Notes: a model not told the origin generated them from the letters alone. DNA of 64,000 nucleotides from Achromobacter sp. AONIH1 (GCF_002902905.1 NZ_CP026124.1:4960001-5024000); one strand, 5' to 3'; positions 42,581 to 52,473 are shown, counted from the first letter of the stretch. Program-made: numbers and translations.

Positions 42581-44548
42581 ATGGCGCGCCCGGGCCGGTC
42601 CGGATGGAAGCTGTCGTCCCGGCTGCTGCTGGGCGACGCGGCGCTGGCCGGCGCGGGACTGGCGCTGGGCACGGCGCCGCTGTGGCTGTATGCGGCGCTG
42701 CCCGGCGCGCTGGGCGTGGCCGCCGGGGCGCTGGCCCTGCCCTTGCCCGTCGCGGGCTGGGCGATGCTGCGCCTGCCCTTCTCGTCACGCCCACCCGGCC
42801 CGGAAGACGGCCTGCTCCTCACACCCGCGGACGCGCCGGCGCTGTTCCGCGAGATCGAACAGGTGCGCGCCCAGGTGGGCGCGCCGGCGCTGGACGCGGT
42901 CTACCTGAACAGCGAATGCAATGCCAGCATCCGGCAGCATCGGCGGCTCTGGGGCGGCACGCGCAACGTGCTGTGGCTCGGGCTGCCGCTGCTGGAGCTG
43001 CTGTCGGCCGACGCCTGCCGCGCCATCCTGGCGCATGAATGCGCGCACATCGCCGGCCGGCACGGACGCTATGCCAGCCGGGTGTATTTCGCGCGGCTGC
43101 AATGGCAGGAAGCGGCGCGGCAACTGGCGCGTCGCAAGGGCTTGGCCAACGCGCCGCTGCGGCTCTTCATGAACTGGCACGTGCCACGCTTCCTGGCAGC
43201 CAGCCTGGATTTCGCGCGCGAATGCGAGTACCAGGCCGACGCGGAATCCGCGCGGGTCTGCGGCGTGGCGTGCGCGTCGGATGCCCTGATGGCGACCTGT
43301 CTGCAGGGACGTGCCCTGCACGAATACGCATCCAGCTTGTACGCCGACGCCGCAGCCACGGAACCACCCTGGCTCCTGGTCCGGCTGGCGGAGGATGACT
43401 CGCTGGCCAGTCCGCGTGACCAGGCCGAGGCGCAGATCTGGCTGCATCAGGCCCTGTGCCGTCCGACCAGCCATGACGATACCCATCCCTCGCTGGCGGA
43501 CCGCCTGGCGGCGCTGAAGGTGCCACGGGCCCTGGACGAACGGACAACGCCCGCGCCCGGCATGCCCGGCGCGCAGGGCATGGCGTCCACGCACTCCTTG
43601 CCGGCAACCTCCCGCCCCCTGCCCTGGCGTCGCGCCCAGCCCTGCGCGGCGCAGGAATGGTTGCAGGACCGGCGCCTGCCGCTGGCACGCGCGCTCGATG
43701 ATTCGCGGCGCGAGGCCGCCGCGCAAGCGCTGCGCGAGGCGCAGGACGAACGCCGCGAGGCCGTCGCGGCGCATCACGATCTGCTGCGCAAGCAGCGCCT
43801 GCGCGCGCTGTCGGCCGATGAGCGGGCGCGCATGGCCTGGCATGCCGCCATGCTGGCCGACGATGTGGACGGCGCCATGAAGCTGCTGCAAGAGAATCTA
43901 CGGGATCATCCCGGCCACGTGCCCTCGCTGTGCGAATTGGCGACGCTGTTGCAGCGCCAGAATGCCCGCCCGGACGCAGCGCCGGACGCGAACACGACGC
44001 GTGGCCCGGACGATGCCCGGCGCGAGCCTGCGCAGGATGCCGCCGAAGCGCTATGGCGCGAGGCCGCCGCCCAGCCCGGCCCGCATCGCCTGGCCTGCCT
44101 GCGCCAACTCACCGCCATCGCCCTGCGGCGCGGCGACGCCGGCCAGGCCCTGGCCTGGCGCACGGAAGCGGACCAATTGGAACGCCGGACCCTGGCTGAA
44201 TACACCGCCGCACCCCGCTACGAGCCGCACGGCCTGGGCGAGCCCGAATTGCGCAGGCTGGCGGACATGCTGGACCCGCTCTTGCTGGCCGCCACCGGCG
44301 CATGGCTGTTGCGCGACGCCGCCAGCGGGCATCATGTGCTGCTGGTGCTGGCGCGCGAGTCCTGGATATTGCGCGCCGTGGGCGCGCTGACGGGCGAGCC
44401 CAGTTATCTGCGGCGCGATTGCCAGGCGCTGCTGCAACGGTTGCTGCCGCGCGTGCAGCGGAACATCGAACCGCTGCTGCTGGCCGCCGGCGATCCGCTG
44501 CCGGGCGTGTGCACGGACGCCACCCGGCTGCGGCGGGCCGGCGCCTAG
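42581..44548 (+). CDS. M48-family membrane metalloprotease with long C-terminal domain
   Basis: 655 residues. Two N-terminal hydrophobic segments are about residues 14-35 and 38-62. A zinc site follows: HECAH (H151, E152, H155) as the HExxH motif, with a downstream Glu in FARECEYQADAESAR as third ligand. The protease domain spans to about residue 315; the remainder is a helical, Ala/Arg-rich region with TPR-like LQENLRDHPGHVPSLCELAT. Probably a membrane-quality-control type peptidase, partnered with the DUF4034 protein. Its 3' end overlaps the converging gene by 4 bases. Confidence 0.83.
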   Translation: MARPGRSGWKLSSRLLLGDAALAGAGLALGTAPLWLYAALPGALGVAAGALALPLPVAGWAMLRLPFSSRPPGPEDGLLLTPADAPALFREIEQVRAQVGAPALDAVYLNSECNASIRQHRRLWGGTRNVLWLGLPLLELLSADACRAILAHECAHIAGRHGRYASRVYFARLQWQEAARQLARRKGLANAPLRLFMNWHVPRFLAASLDFARECEYQADAESARVCGVACASDALMATCLQGRALHEYASSLYADAAATEPPWLLVRLAEDDSLASPRDQAEAQIWLHQALCRPTSHDDTHPSLADRLAALKVPRALDERTTPAPGMPGAQGMASTHSLPATSRPLPWRRAQPCAAQEWLQDRRLPLARALDDSRREAAAQALREAQDERREAVAAHHDLLRKQRLRALSADERARMAWHAAMLADDVDGAMKLLQENLRDHPGHVPSLCELATLLQRQNARPDAAPDANTTRGPDDARREPAQDAAEALWREAAAQPGPHRLACLRQLTAIALRRGDAGQALAWRTEADQLERRTLAEYTAAPRYEPHGLGEPELRRLADMLDPLLLAATGAWLLRDAASGHHVLLVLARESWILRAVGALTGEPSYLRRDCQALLQRLLPRVQRNIEPLLLAAGDPLPGVCTDATRLRRAGA

Positions 44549-45315
44549 CGTTGCCCGTAGCAGGCCCGCCAGGCGCGCATGAGCGCCGCCTCGTCCCCGG
44601 CGTCCACGTATTGCGGCGCGCCCTGCGCCATCGCCGCGTACAACAGGGCATCGCTCACGTCCTGCCACAGCGGCGCCAGCATTTCCTCGGTCTCGCCGTC
44701 CTCGTCCGTCTCGATCACGATGGCCTGATCGCCGTCGAGCGCCAGCGCGCGACGGCGCAGCTGGTCATGGACCAGCAGGAAACCGGAATGAATGGGCGAT
44801 TTGTCCTTGCCGCGCGCGCCGGGCGCGGCCAGCGTGCCTTCCCAGTCGTCCGCCGGCGTGGACCGCTGCTGCCCTTGCGCCTCGGACCAGCGCAGCCAGG
44901 CCCGGCCGTAGGCGTGGCCGGCGTCCGGATCCAGGTTCGCCGCCAGGCATTCGGCCTGCGTGCGCGACAGCGCCTGGATCTGCTCCAGCAATGCCACCAC
45001 GCGCTCGCCGTGCGCGCCGAACAGGACAGACAGCGGCAGTTCCTCCAGCAGCTCCATGGCAGCCGCGCGCCAATAGCCGGGGTTCGCCACCAGGCCGGAC
45101 ATGTCGCCCAGTTCCGTAACGCGCGCGCGCCACAGCCGTCCGGGCCAGCCGCTGCTGACGATGAGCGTGGCGATGGTCTGGTCCACCACCAGCCAGGGCG
45201 GCTGGAGCCGGGCCAGCCTGACCTGACGGCCATCACGCACCAGGGCGATGTCGTCATTGAGGTGTTCGAACCAATAGCCGTCCCGGCTGGACGTCTGCGA
45301 GGGAGGATGGGACAT
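44545..45315 (-). CDS. Hypothetical protein (256 aa)
   Basis: A soluble protein starting MSHPPSQTSSRDGYWFEHLN, with DWEGTLAAPGARGKDKSPIH in the middle and an acidic C-terminus with DEDGETEEMLAPLWQDVSDA. No family is recognised. A frame-shifted copy of its last 70 codons lies at 40045-40262. Convergent with the M48 gene (4-base overlap). Confidence 0.65.
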   Translation of the reverse strand: MSHPPSQTSSRDGYWFEHLNDDIALVRDGRQVRLARLQPPWLVVDQTIATLIVSSGWPGRLWRARVTELGDMSGLVANPGYWRAAAMELLEELPLSVLFGAHGERVVALLEQIQALSRTQAECLAANLDPDAGHAYGRAWLRWSEAQGQQRSTPADDWEGTLAAPGARGKDKSPIHSGFLLVHDQLRRRALALDGDQAIVIETDEDGETEEMLAPLWQDVSDALLYAAMAQGAPQYVDAGDEAALMRAWRACYGQR

Positions 45316-45450
45316 GATGGAGAACGGTTCCGTGTTCGGGTCGCGGGGAGTATAGCCAGCGGGCGTGCATCCATTCTTGCCGCCAGCGGTCTGCGCCTAT
45401 CGCCTGATGCGCCAGCCTGAGGCACCGTCATGCACGCGCCGCCGGCCGTC

Positions 45451-46626
45451 TCAATCGGCCGCCATGGGCGCGGCCAGTTGCGCCACTTCCAGCCGGTTGC
45501 CGCCCAGCGCCTTGGCGCGGTACAGCGCCTGGTCGGCGGTCGACAGCCCCTGGGCCAGGGCCGGCGCGTCGTGCTCGTACTGCGCCAGCCCGATGCTGAC
45601 GGTGGCCGGGATGCCCAGGCTGTCGACGCGGCTGGACAGCGTCTCGGCGAAACGCCGGGCCACGTCCTCGCCCAGCGCGACGGCGCGGCGGGCGTCGTTG
45701 CCGGCCAGCACCGCGGCGAATTCCTCGCCGCCGATGCGGGCCAGCAGCACCGCCGGCCCCAGCACGCCGCGCGCGATGTCGGCGAAGGACTTGAGCACCA
45801 GATCACCGGTCTGGTGGCCGTAGCGGTCGTTGATGGACTTGAACTGGTCCAGGTCGAAGGCCAGCACGGCCAGCGGCTCGCGCCCCCGGCCGCCGTCGAT
45901 CAGGCGCTGGCCCTGCTCGAAGAACCAGCGGCGGTTGCCCAGCCGGGTCAGGTAGTCGGTCTGCGATTCCCGCAGCAGCTGGCCATGCGTCTCTTCGCGC
46001 ACCAGCTTGAGCAGCGTCATGGGCAGCACGATGGAATACAGCACGCCTTCGTACATGGTGATATTGCTGGCCAGCATCTGCGCGGCCGGGCCATCCCTGG
46101 CCACCCACCAGGGCAGGATGAAGCTGCGGCCCAGGTAGAGCAGCGCGTGCAGGCCGGTCACGGCCACCGCGATGCGCAACGGCAGCAGCGGTCTCAGCGC
46201 CTTACAGCGCAACAGCTCCCAGGCGGTCAGGCCGCTGACCAGCGCGATGGGAAAGGCGCTGACATAGGTCCAGACCAGGTTCTGCCCCGAATAGCCCGCG
46301 CCGGCCCAGATCAGCGCCATGACGCCCAGCAGTCCCAGCGAGCCGGCGCGATACAGCCGCCCGTTGAGCGCGGCCACGGCGTTCAGCACCAGCAGATAGC
46401 CGCCCAGGATGACCAGATTGCTCAGCGCCGAGCCCAGCACTCCGGGCAGGGCGGCGCGGTACAGGGCGATGGAGCAACCCGCCGCGAGCGTGGCGAAGCC
46501 GGCCGCCAGCAGCCGCAGCGACGTACTGCGGCCGGGATGGGTCCGGTGCTCCCAGTAAGTCAGGCAGGCGCTGGCGAGCAGCGTTCCGATGATGATGAGG
46601 TAGAGAGTGAAGAGATCGACGTGCAT
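45451..46626 (-). CDS. Membrane-anchored diguanylate cyclase
   Basis: 391 residues. Six or seven N-terminal membrane helices cover about residues 5-200 (LFTLYLIIIGTLLASACLTY onward). A GGDEF domain at about 225-380 has LARIGGEEFAAVLAG as the active site and AFDLDQFKSINDRYGHQTGD as the metal and substrate region. The GGEEF variant is active in known cyclases. It makes c-di-GMP. The ATG at 46626 is the first codon of the membrane part; the upstream frame is unlikely to be translated. Confidence 0.9.
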   Translation of the reverse strand: MHVDLFTLYLIIIGTLLASACLTYWEHRTHPGRSTSLRLLAAGFATLAAGCSIALYRAALPGVLGSALSNLVILGGYLLVLNAVAALNGRLYRAGSLGLLGVMALIWAGAGYSGQNLVWTYVSAFPIALVSGLTAWELLRCKALRPLLPLRIAVAVTGLHALLYLGRSFILPWWVARDGPAAQMLASNITMYEGVLYSIVLPMTLLKLVREETHGQLLRESQTDYLTRLGNRRWFFEQGQRLIDGGRGREPLAVLAFDLDQFKSINDRYGHQTGDLVLKSFADIARGVLGPAVLLARIGGEEFAAVLAGNDARRAVALGEDVARRFAETLSSRVDSLGIPATVSIGLAQYEHDAPALAQGLSTADQALYRAKALGGNRLEVAQLAAPMAAD

Positions 46627-46818
46627 CTCGGCAACATAGCGTTGCGCCGATATGTAAAGGCGGCAACAAAATTTTACGTGAGAATTGCGACACGACCAGG
46701 TAGCAGTGACCCGGATAGGGGCAGGCCGGAAAATCGGCGCATGTCGACACTGGACAGTGACAAGAACCGCCCTAAGATAGCCCATCCCTCCGTCCGCCCC
46801 CTGATAGCACCCCATCCC

Positions 46819-47658
46819 ATGGCCAACCGTTCCTATCTCTACAGCCTCAGCAACCGCCCCGCCGCCTACGCCGACCGCCCCGAGACGATCGTCGGTCTGT
46901 CCGAATGGCCTTATGACGTGCCCTTCATATACCGGCTGTTGATGTCCGGCGATCCGCAGCCATGCGCCTCGCTGGTGTCGGACGGGATGGAAGACGAGGA
47001 ACCGGGCAGCAAGACCCGGCTGTATGCGATCAGCAGCGTGTTCGAACCGGGCTACGCGCGCGTGCGGCGCTTTGCCGACATCGTCCGCGCCGCCGTGGCG
47101 CAGGCGCCGGCTCCCGCGCAGGCATCCTCCGCAGCGGTCGGCGCCGCCAGCGCGCCGCAGCCGGCTTCCTTCATGGACCGCGTGAAGCAGATGTTCTCGC
47201 CGCAAGCGAACGCCGCCCCGGCGCCGGTTCCGGCCCCGCCCGCCGCTCCCGCCTCGGACCAGCTGCTGGCCGCGCTGGACGAAACGCTGGCCTTTCTCGA
47301 CGCCCATCGCGACAGCCACCTGCTGCTGGAGACCATCGAGCTGGACATCATGTCCCACGCCGGCGAAGCCGAGCTGAAGGCCTGCGTGGACGCGGAAATC
47401 GTGCGCTGCCGGCACGCCGGCGCGGCCCTGGACGCGCTGCCGGCCAATGTGGACGAAGCCGCCCGCGCGCTTCGGACGGCCGTTGCCGGGCAGGCCGCGG
47501 AACCGCTGGACGCCTTCCACGGACTGCGCCTGGACAACGATTTCGACAGCACGCGCACGGGCGCCACGGAACGTCCGATGGGCCTGTATTGGAGCGACGT
47601 GCTGTATTTCGAGTTGTTCAACCGCAGCCAGTTCGAAGCGCATCTGCAGCAGGGCTGA
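46819..47658 (+). CDS. Hypothetical protein (279 aa)
   Basis: The protein begins MANRSYLYSLSNRPAAYADR, a start I have seen in a conserved hypothetical family, and ends with a YWSDVLYFELFNRSQFEAHL motif. A Pro/Ala-rich linker (about residues 95-150) separates the halves. No signal or membrane segment is seen. It is divergent from the cyclase gene. The function is unknown. Confidence 0.7.
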   Translation: MANRSYLYSLSNRPAAYADRPETIVGLSEWPYDVPFIYRLLMSGDPQPCASLVSDGMEDEEPGSKTRLYAISSVFEPGYARVRRFADIVRAAVAQAPAPAQASSAAVGAASAPQPASFMDRVKQMFSPQANAAPAPVPAPPAAPASDQLLAALDETLAFLDAHRDSHLLLETIELDIMSHAGEAELKACVDAEIVRCRHAGAALDALPANVDEAARALRTAVAGQAAEPLDAFHGLRLDNDFDSTRTGATERPMGLYWSDVLYFELFNRSQFEAHLQQG

Positions 47659-47838
47659 GCTTGCGGGACAGGGCCGGCCCGCCGGCCCCGGACGGCCTGT
47701 CTTTCCCTCGCGCGCGCCCTGCCCCGCGCCCGTGCCCGCGAACCCCGCGCGCGTCAATAGAGCTGGATTTGTCACTCATCTACAATCCGTGACCATGCCG
47801 GCCGCCTGTAGCGGCCGCCACGTAGCTCACAGGTAGTA

Positions 47839-48819
47839 ATGACGCGCGCGAAGACCCCCGCCAAGAAGAAAAGCCCCCCACGCAGATCCCCGGCCCGCGC
47901 CAGCGCCGGCGGCCGCTTCCCCCGCTTCCTGAAGGCGCTGCTGTTCTCGTCCCTGGCGAGCTTCGGCGCCGCCACCTACATGCTGAATCCGCAGTGGCGG
48001 ATACCGGCGCCGGTGCAGGACGTGCTGGCGCGGCTGGGCTGGCCGCAGCAGCATCATCAGCCACAACACCCGCAGCAGAATTCCCAGCATCGCCAGCCGC
48101 CGCGCGAGCAGAACGCGCCCGCCGCCACGGCGCCGATCGCCGTGCCCACGGGCGCGCCGGCGCAGACCATCTTCGCCGAATGCCGCCAGTTCTTCCCCAA
48201 CTTCCGACCGCCGGAGGTGCCCGGCAGCCAGCAGCTGCGCGAGGTCTGTTTCTCGGCCTTCGCGATCCTGCATAACGGCCAGACCAAGACGCCGGTGTTC
48301 GTGGCCGAGCGCCTGAACCGGCAGACGCTGGCCCAGGGCCAGGGACTGCGCCGCACCGACAAGTTCTACGCCGAGGCGCGCCTGCCGCGCTCGGAACGCG
48401 CCGAGCTGGACGACTACAAGGGCTCGGGCTATTCGCGCGGACACATGGCGCCGGCGGGAGACATGTCCACCCCGGACGCGATGGCGCAGAGCTTTTCGCT
48501 GGCCAACATGGTGCCGCAGGACCAGACGCACAACGGCGGCGCCTGGAGCCAGATCGAGCAGGACACCCGCAAGTACGTGATGCGCGCGTCCGGCGACGTG
48601 TACGTGTTCACCGGACCCGTCTACGCCGACAAGCCCAGGACCATCGGCAGCGGCGTGGCCGTGCCGGCCTATATCTACAAGGTCGTGTACGACGCCACCA
48701 CCGGGCGCTCGTGGGTGCACTGGCAGGCCAACAGCGCCAGCACCAAGGCGGGGCCGCCGATCAGCTATGAGGAATTCGTGAAGCGGACGGGGCTGCGGCT
48801 GCTGCCGGAGGCCGGCTAG
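47839..48819 (+). CDS. Membrane-tethered DNA/RNA non-specific endonuclease
   Basis: 326 residues. A basic N-terminus, one membrane helix (LKALLFSSLASFGAATYML, about 32-50), a Gln/His/Pro-rich linker and an Endonuclease_NS (NucA-type beta-beta-alpha-metal) domain from about 115. The active-site motif reads YSRGHMAPAGDM, so the first residue of the usual DRGH is Ser; the catalytic His (about 202) and the downstream metal-binding Asn in FSLANMVPQDQTHN are present. It probably degrades nucleic acid in the periplasm. Confidence 0.87.
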   Translation: MTRAKTPAKKKSPPRRSPARASAGGRFPRFLKALLFSSLASFGAATYMLNPQWRIPAPVQDVLARLGWPQQHHQPQHPQQNSQHRQPPREQNAPAATAPIAVPTGAPAQTIFAECRQFFPNFRPPEVPGSQQLREVCFSAFAILHNGQTKTPVFVAERLNRQTLAQGQGLRRTDKFYAEARLPRSERAELDDYKGSGYSRGHMAPAGDMSTPDAMAQSFSLANMVPQDQTHNGGAWSQIEQDTRKYVMRASGDVYVFTGPVYADKPRTIGSGVAVPAYIYKVVYDATTGRSWVHWQANSASTKAGPPISYEEFVKRTGLRLLPEAG

Positions 48820-48864
48820 GCCGGGCCGACGCGGCCCCTATCGCCGGGCGGCGTGTCCGGCGCG

Positions 48865-49344
48865 TCAACCGCGCCGCGCCGCCTCGATCGCCGCGATGTC
48901 GATCTTGCCCATCGTCATCATCGCCTCGAACGCGCGCTTGGCCGCCGCCGGGTCCGGATCGGCGATTGCCTCGGTGAGGGCGCGCGGCGTGATCTGCCAC
49001 GACAGGCCCCATTTGTCCTTGCACCAGCCGCAGGCGCTTTCCTGGCCGCCGTTGCCAACGATGGCGTGCCACAGGCGGTCGGTTTCCGCCTGGTCGTCGG
49101 TGGCGATCTGAAACGAAAACGCCTCGTTGTGCTTGAACGCCGTGCCGCCGTTCAGGCCCAGGCAGGCCACGCCCGCCACGGTGAACTCCACCGTCAGCAC
49201 ATCGCCCTGCGTGCCCGACGGATAGTCGCCCGGCGCGCGCAGCACGCGGCCGACGGCGCTGTCGGGAAAGGTGCGGGCATAGAACTGCGCGGCCTCCAGC
49301 GCGTCCTTGTCGTACCACAGGCATATCGTGTTCTTGCTGATCAT
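48865..49344 (-). CDS. VOC-fold protein (PhnB/3-demethylubiquinone-methyltransferase-like family)
   Basis: 159 residues. It starts MISKNTICLWYDKDALEAAQ and contains the family segments TVEFTVAGVACLGLNGG, FKHNEAFSFQIATDDQAE and KDKWGLSWQITP. Members are glyoxalase-fold proteins of uncertain substrate; despite the legacy name, no methyltransferase motif exists. AGGAG lies six bases upstream of the ATG at 49344. Confidence 0.87.
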   Translation of the reverse strand: MISKNTICLWYDKDALEAAQFYARTFPDSAVGRVLRAPGDYPSGTQGDVLTVEFTVAGVACLGLNGGTAFKHNEAFSFQIATDDQAETDRLWHAIVGNGGQESACGWCKDKWGLSWQITPRALTEAIADPDPAAAKRAFEAMMTMGKIDIAAIEAARRG

Positions 49345-49587
49345 GCTTGTCTCCTGGAGATGGCGGACCCAGGCGCATTGCAGGCGCCCGGGCCCTGTGA
49401 ACGGAACCGCGCCCGGCGCCTTCCCGGGCGACCCTGAGTAGCCGAGGATACTGCCGCCCGCCGGGCGCGGTGCGTTACGAAGCGTAGAAGCGTGCAAGCC
49501 CGCGTCAATGCGCGCACAATCGCGCCTGGGCGCGCGCCTGACCAGCCAGCCGCGACGACCCGTAGAACAAGATCAAGGGGACTCGCG

Positions 49588-50505
49588 ATGGATTTCAGGC
49601 AGATCAAGCAGTTCGTGGTGCTGGCCACCGAACTGAACTACCGCAAGGCCGCCGAGCGGCTGCACATGACCCAGCCGCCGCTCAGCATCGCCATCAAGCG
49701 GCTGGAGACCGAAATCGGCGCCGAGCTGTTCGAGCGCGACCGCCAGGGCGTGCGGCTGACGGTCGCGGGCATCGCCTTCCTGGATGAAGCCCGGCGCCTG
49801 CTCGACGGCGCCGAGTCCGCGCTGCAGGCGGCGCGCGATGCCGCGCAGGGACGCGTGGGCGCGCTGCGCATCTGCTCGGTGCCGAGCGCGGCGCTGAACC
49901 TGCTGCCGCGCATTCTGCCGGCGTTCAGCCAGCGCTTTCCGCAGGTGCGGCTGCGGCTGAGCAGCGGCAGCACGGTGGGGATCCTGGCGCAGTTGCAGCG
50001 CGGCGAGCTGGACGCGGCGCTGCTGGTGCCGCCCGCGTCGGGCGTGCCGGGCATCGCCATGACGCCGCTGGGCCGGCAACGGTTGGCGCTGGCGGTGCCG
50101 GCGGGCCATCAGCTCGCCGGCCGCCGGTCGGCCGCGCTGGCCGAGCTGGACGGCGACACGCTGGTGGCGCTGGCGCATTCGGACAGCCCGGGATTCGCCG
50201 CCGAGATCGCGGCGGCCTGCCAGCGCGCGGGCTTTCATCCGCGCGTGATGCAGGAGTCCTCGCACGCCCTGGTCACGCTGCCCCTGATCGCCGCCGGGCT
50301 GGGCGTGGCCATCGTGCCGGAGGCATTGCGCCGGATCGCCATCGACAATGTGGCGTTCGTCGATCTGGAGGACGCCGCCGGCGAGCCGCTGAGCTACGCC
50401 GTGGCGCTGGCCGCGCACGCCGAGCCGGCGAATCCGGCGGTGCGCTGGTTCGTCGACGCGGCGCGCGAAGCGCTGGATGAAAACGGGGATGCGGGACGGC
50501 AATGA
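49588..50505 (+). CDS. LysR family transcriptional regulator
   Basis: 305 residues, standard length. The helix-turn-helix reads ELNYRKAAERLHMTQPPLSI, and the effector domain has LPRILPAFSQRFPQVRLRLS and AAGLGVAIVPEALRR. It converges with the Bug receptor/DapA-like operon and is a candidate regulator for it. AAGGGG upstream supports the ATG at 49588. Confidence 0.92.
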   Translation: MDFRQIKQFVVLATELNYRKAAERLHMTQPPLSIAIKRLETEIGAELFERDRQGVRLTVAGIAFLDEARRLLDGAESALQAARDAAQGRVGALRICSVPSAALNLLPRILPAFSQRFPQVRLRLSSGSTVGILAQLQRGELDAALLVPPASGVPGIAMTPLGRQRLALAVPAGHQLAGRRSAALAELDGDTLVALAHSDSPGFAAEIAAACQRAGFHPRVMQESSHALVTLPLIAAGLGVAIVPEALRRIAIDNVAFVDLEDAAGEPLSYAVALAAHAEPANPAVRWFVDAAREALDENGDAGRQ

Positions 50506-50562
50506 GGGGGGACGGCCCCGGAGACGCGAGAGCCGTTCCCAGCCGCAACGCATGCCGCGCCC

Positions 50563-51528
50563 TTACTTGCCCGGGCGACCCAAGATGCCCGCCCACTTCT
50601 TCTGCTCCTGCGCCACCCGAAGCGTGAAGGCTTCCTGCGAGCCGTCCATGCGCTCGCTGCCGCGCGCATAGATCTTGTCCTGCGCCATCGCGCCGCCGGC
50701 GACAGCCCCGATGGCGGCGTTCAGGCGCGCGACCACCTCGGGCGGCGTGCCGGCCGGCGCGGCGATGCCGGACAGCGAACCGCCCTCCACGTCCTGACCC
50801 AGCGCTTCCTTGGCGGTGGGAATGTCGGGCAGGTTGGCCAGGCGGCGCGACGAAGTGACCGCGTAGGGGCGGATCTGGCCGGCCTGGATATAGCCCGTCG
50901 CGGTGACGGCCGAGATGGCGGTCACGTCGGTGTTGCCGCTCATCACGTCCGTCAGCGACTCGGCGCCGCTCTTGTAGGGCACGTGCAGCATCTTCACGCC
51001 GGTGGCCTGCTGCAATACCTCCAGCACCTGGTAGTTGTCGGAGCCCTCGCCCGCCGTCGAAAACGCGATCCTGTCGGCCTGCGCGGACGCCGCCTTGATC
51101 AGGTCGGGCAGCGTCTTGTGGGGACTGTCCGCGCTCACCGCCAGCACGGTGGGCGTGTTGGCCAGCATGGCGATATAGGCGAAGTCCTTGTTCGGGTCGT
51201 AGGGCAGCGTCTTGTAAATCAAGGGGTTGACGGCGTACATGCCATTTGTGATCACCAGCAGCGTGTAGCCGTCGGGATTGGCCTTGGCGACCGCGCTGGC
51301 GGCGATGGAGCCGCCCGCGCCGCCCCGGTTCTCGACCACCACCGGCTGGCCCAGCTCGCGCGTCAGTCCCTCGGCGAACACGCGCGCGGTGGTATCGGTC
51401 ACGCCGCCCGCGCCGAAGGGCACGATCAGCCGGACCGGCTGCGTCGGATACGCCTGCGCCCACGCCGCCGCCATCGGCAGCGCCGCTCCCAACAAGACCG
51501 CCAGACGGCGGCGCAATCCCAGCTTCAT
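50563..51528 (-). CDS. Bug-family tripartite tricarboxylate transporter substrate-binding protein
   Basis: 321 residues with a signal peptide MKLGLRRRLAVLLGAALPMA (cleavage near AWA/QAY), then AYPTQPVRLIVPFGAGGVTD, the hallmark start of the Bug receptors expanded in Bordetella and Achromobacter. ENRGGAGGSIAASAVAKANP is the second signature. It binds a small carboxylated ligand in the periplasm. No TctA or TctB genes are adjacent, as usual for orphan Bug proteins. Its start overlaps the DapA-like stop (ATGA), so it is co-translated with that enzyme. Confidence 0.94.
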   Translation of the reverse strand: MKLGLRRRLAVLLGAALPMAAAWAQAYPTQPVRLIVPFGAGGVTDTTARVFAEGLTRELGQPVVVENRGGAGGSIAASAVAKANPDGYTLLVITNGMYAVNPLIYKTLPYDPNKDFAYIAMLANTPTVLAVSADSPHKTLPDLIKAASAQADRIAFSTAGEGSDNYQVLEVLQQATGVKMLHVPYKSGAESLTDVMSGNTDVTAISAVTATGYIQAGQIRPYAVTSSRRLANLPDIPTAKEALGQDVEGGSLSGIAAPAGTPPEVVARLNAAIGAVAGGAMAQDKIYARGSERMDGSQEAFTLRVAQEQKKWAGILGRPGK

Positions 51529-52406
51529 TGCACGATCTCCATTTGCTTGAGGATGTTCAGTAAGGTGTGTTCGTGTTCCGGGGCCAGCGGCGCCAGCGGC
51601 GCGCGCAGCCGCCCGCTGGGAATGCCGCGCAGGCGCAGGCCGGCGGCCACCGTGCGCGGCAGGCCGTGTTCCATCAGGAAGTTCAAGAGGCCGGACTGAC
51701 GCGAGAACCAGTCGTCCACGCCAGCCTGATCGCCGGCCATGGCGCAGCGGTACAGGTTCACCGCGTGCGCGGCGGCGACATTGGCCGAGGCCGTGCACCA
51801 GCCGGCGGCGCCGGCGGCGAAACCGCCGCGCGCCATGCGGTTCAGGCCGATGTAGACGGCGGTCTTGTCCGGGCAGGCCTGGCGCAGCCGCGCGATCTTG
51901 CCTTCGTCGGGACTGCTTTCCTTGATCATGGTGACGTTGGGCAGCGCGGCCAGCTTCGCCAGGAACGGCACGGGCAGGTCCATGCCGGTGGTGAACGGGT
52001 TGTTGTAGACCATCACCGGGAGCGAGATCGCGTCGCAGACCGCGCGGTAATAGTCATGGATCTCGGCCTCGGTCAGTTTCCAGTAGGTGCTGGGCAGCAC
52101 CTGCACCGCCGCCGCGCCGGCGCGCTCGGCGTGGCGCGCGTGGCGCACGGTGCTGGCGGTGCCCAGGCTGGACACGCCGGCCAGCACCGGCAGCCGGCCG
52201 GCCGCCGCGCCGACCACGGTCTCGACCACGGCCTCGCGCTCGGCGTCGTCCAGGTACGGCAGGCAGCCGGTGCTGCCCAGCGGCGCCAGCGCGTGCACGC
52301 CCGCGCCGATCATTTCCTCGACGTGGCGCGCCAGCAGCGCATGATCGACCCGCCCGGCGTCGTCGCAGGGCGTCAGCAGATAGCCGATGATTCCTTGCAA
52401 GTGCAT
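51525..52406 (-). CDS. Dihydrodipicolinate synthase/N-acetylneuraminate lyase family protein
   Basis: 293 residues. The TIM-barrel class I aldolase plan is visible: PLGSTGCLPYLDDAEREAVV (substrate loop), VMVYNNPFTTGMDL with the catalytic Tyr, and TMIKESSPDEGKI with the Schiff-base Lys. It condenses or cleaves a pyruvate-type keto acid; the sugar-acid or amino-acid substrate is unknown. Coupled with the Bug receptor gene, it probably acts on what that receptor recognises. Confidence 0.88.
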   Translation of the reverse strand: MHLQGIIGYLLTPCDDAGRVDHALLARHVEEMIGAGVHALAPLGSTGCLPYLDDAEREAVVETVVGAAAGRLPVLAGVSSLGTASTVRHARHAERAGAAAVQVLPSTYWKLTEAEIHDYYRAVCDAISLPVMVYNNPFTTGMDLPVPFLAKLAALPNVTMIKESSPDEGKIARLRQACPDKTAVYIGLNRMARGGFAAGAAGWCTASANVAAAHAVNLYRCAMAGDQAGVDDWFSRQSGLLNFLMEHGLPRTVAAGLRLRGIPSGRLRAPLAPLAPEHEHTLLNILKQMEIVQ

Positions 52407-52473
52407 TGTGTTTGTCTCCTTCACAGCCCTCAGTGCAAGGCAGAGTCTAGGGACGCGCCGGCGCGGCGGTCCA

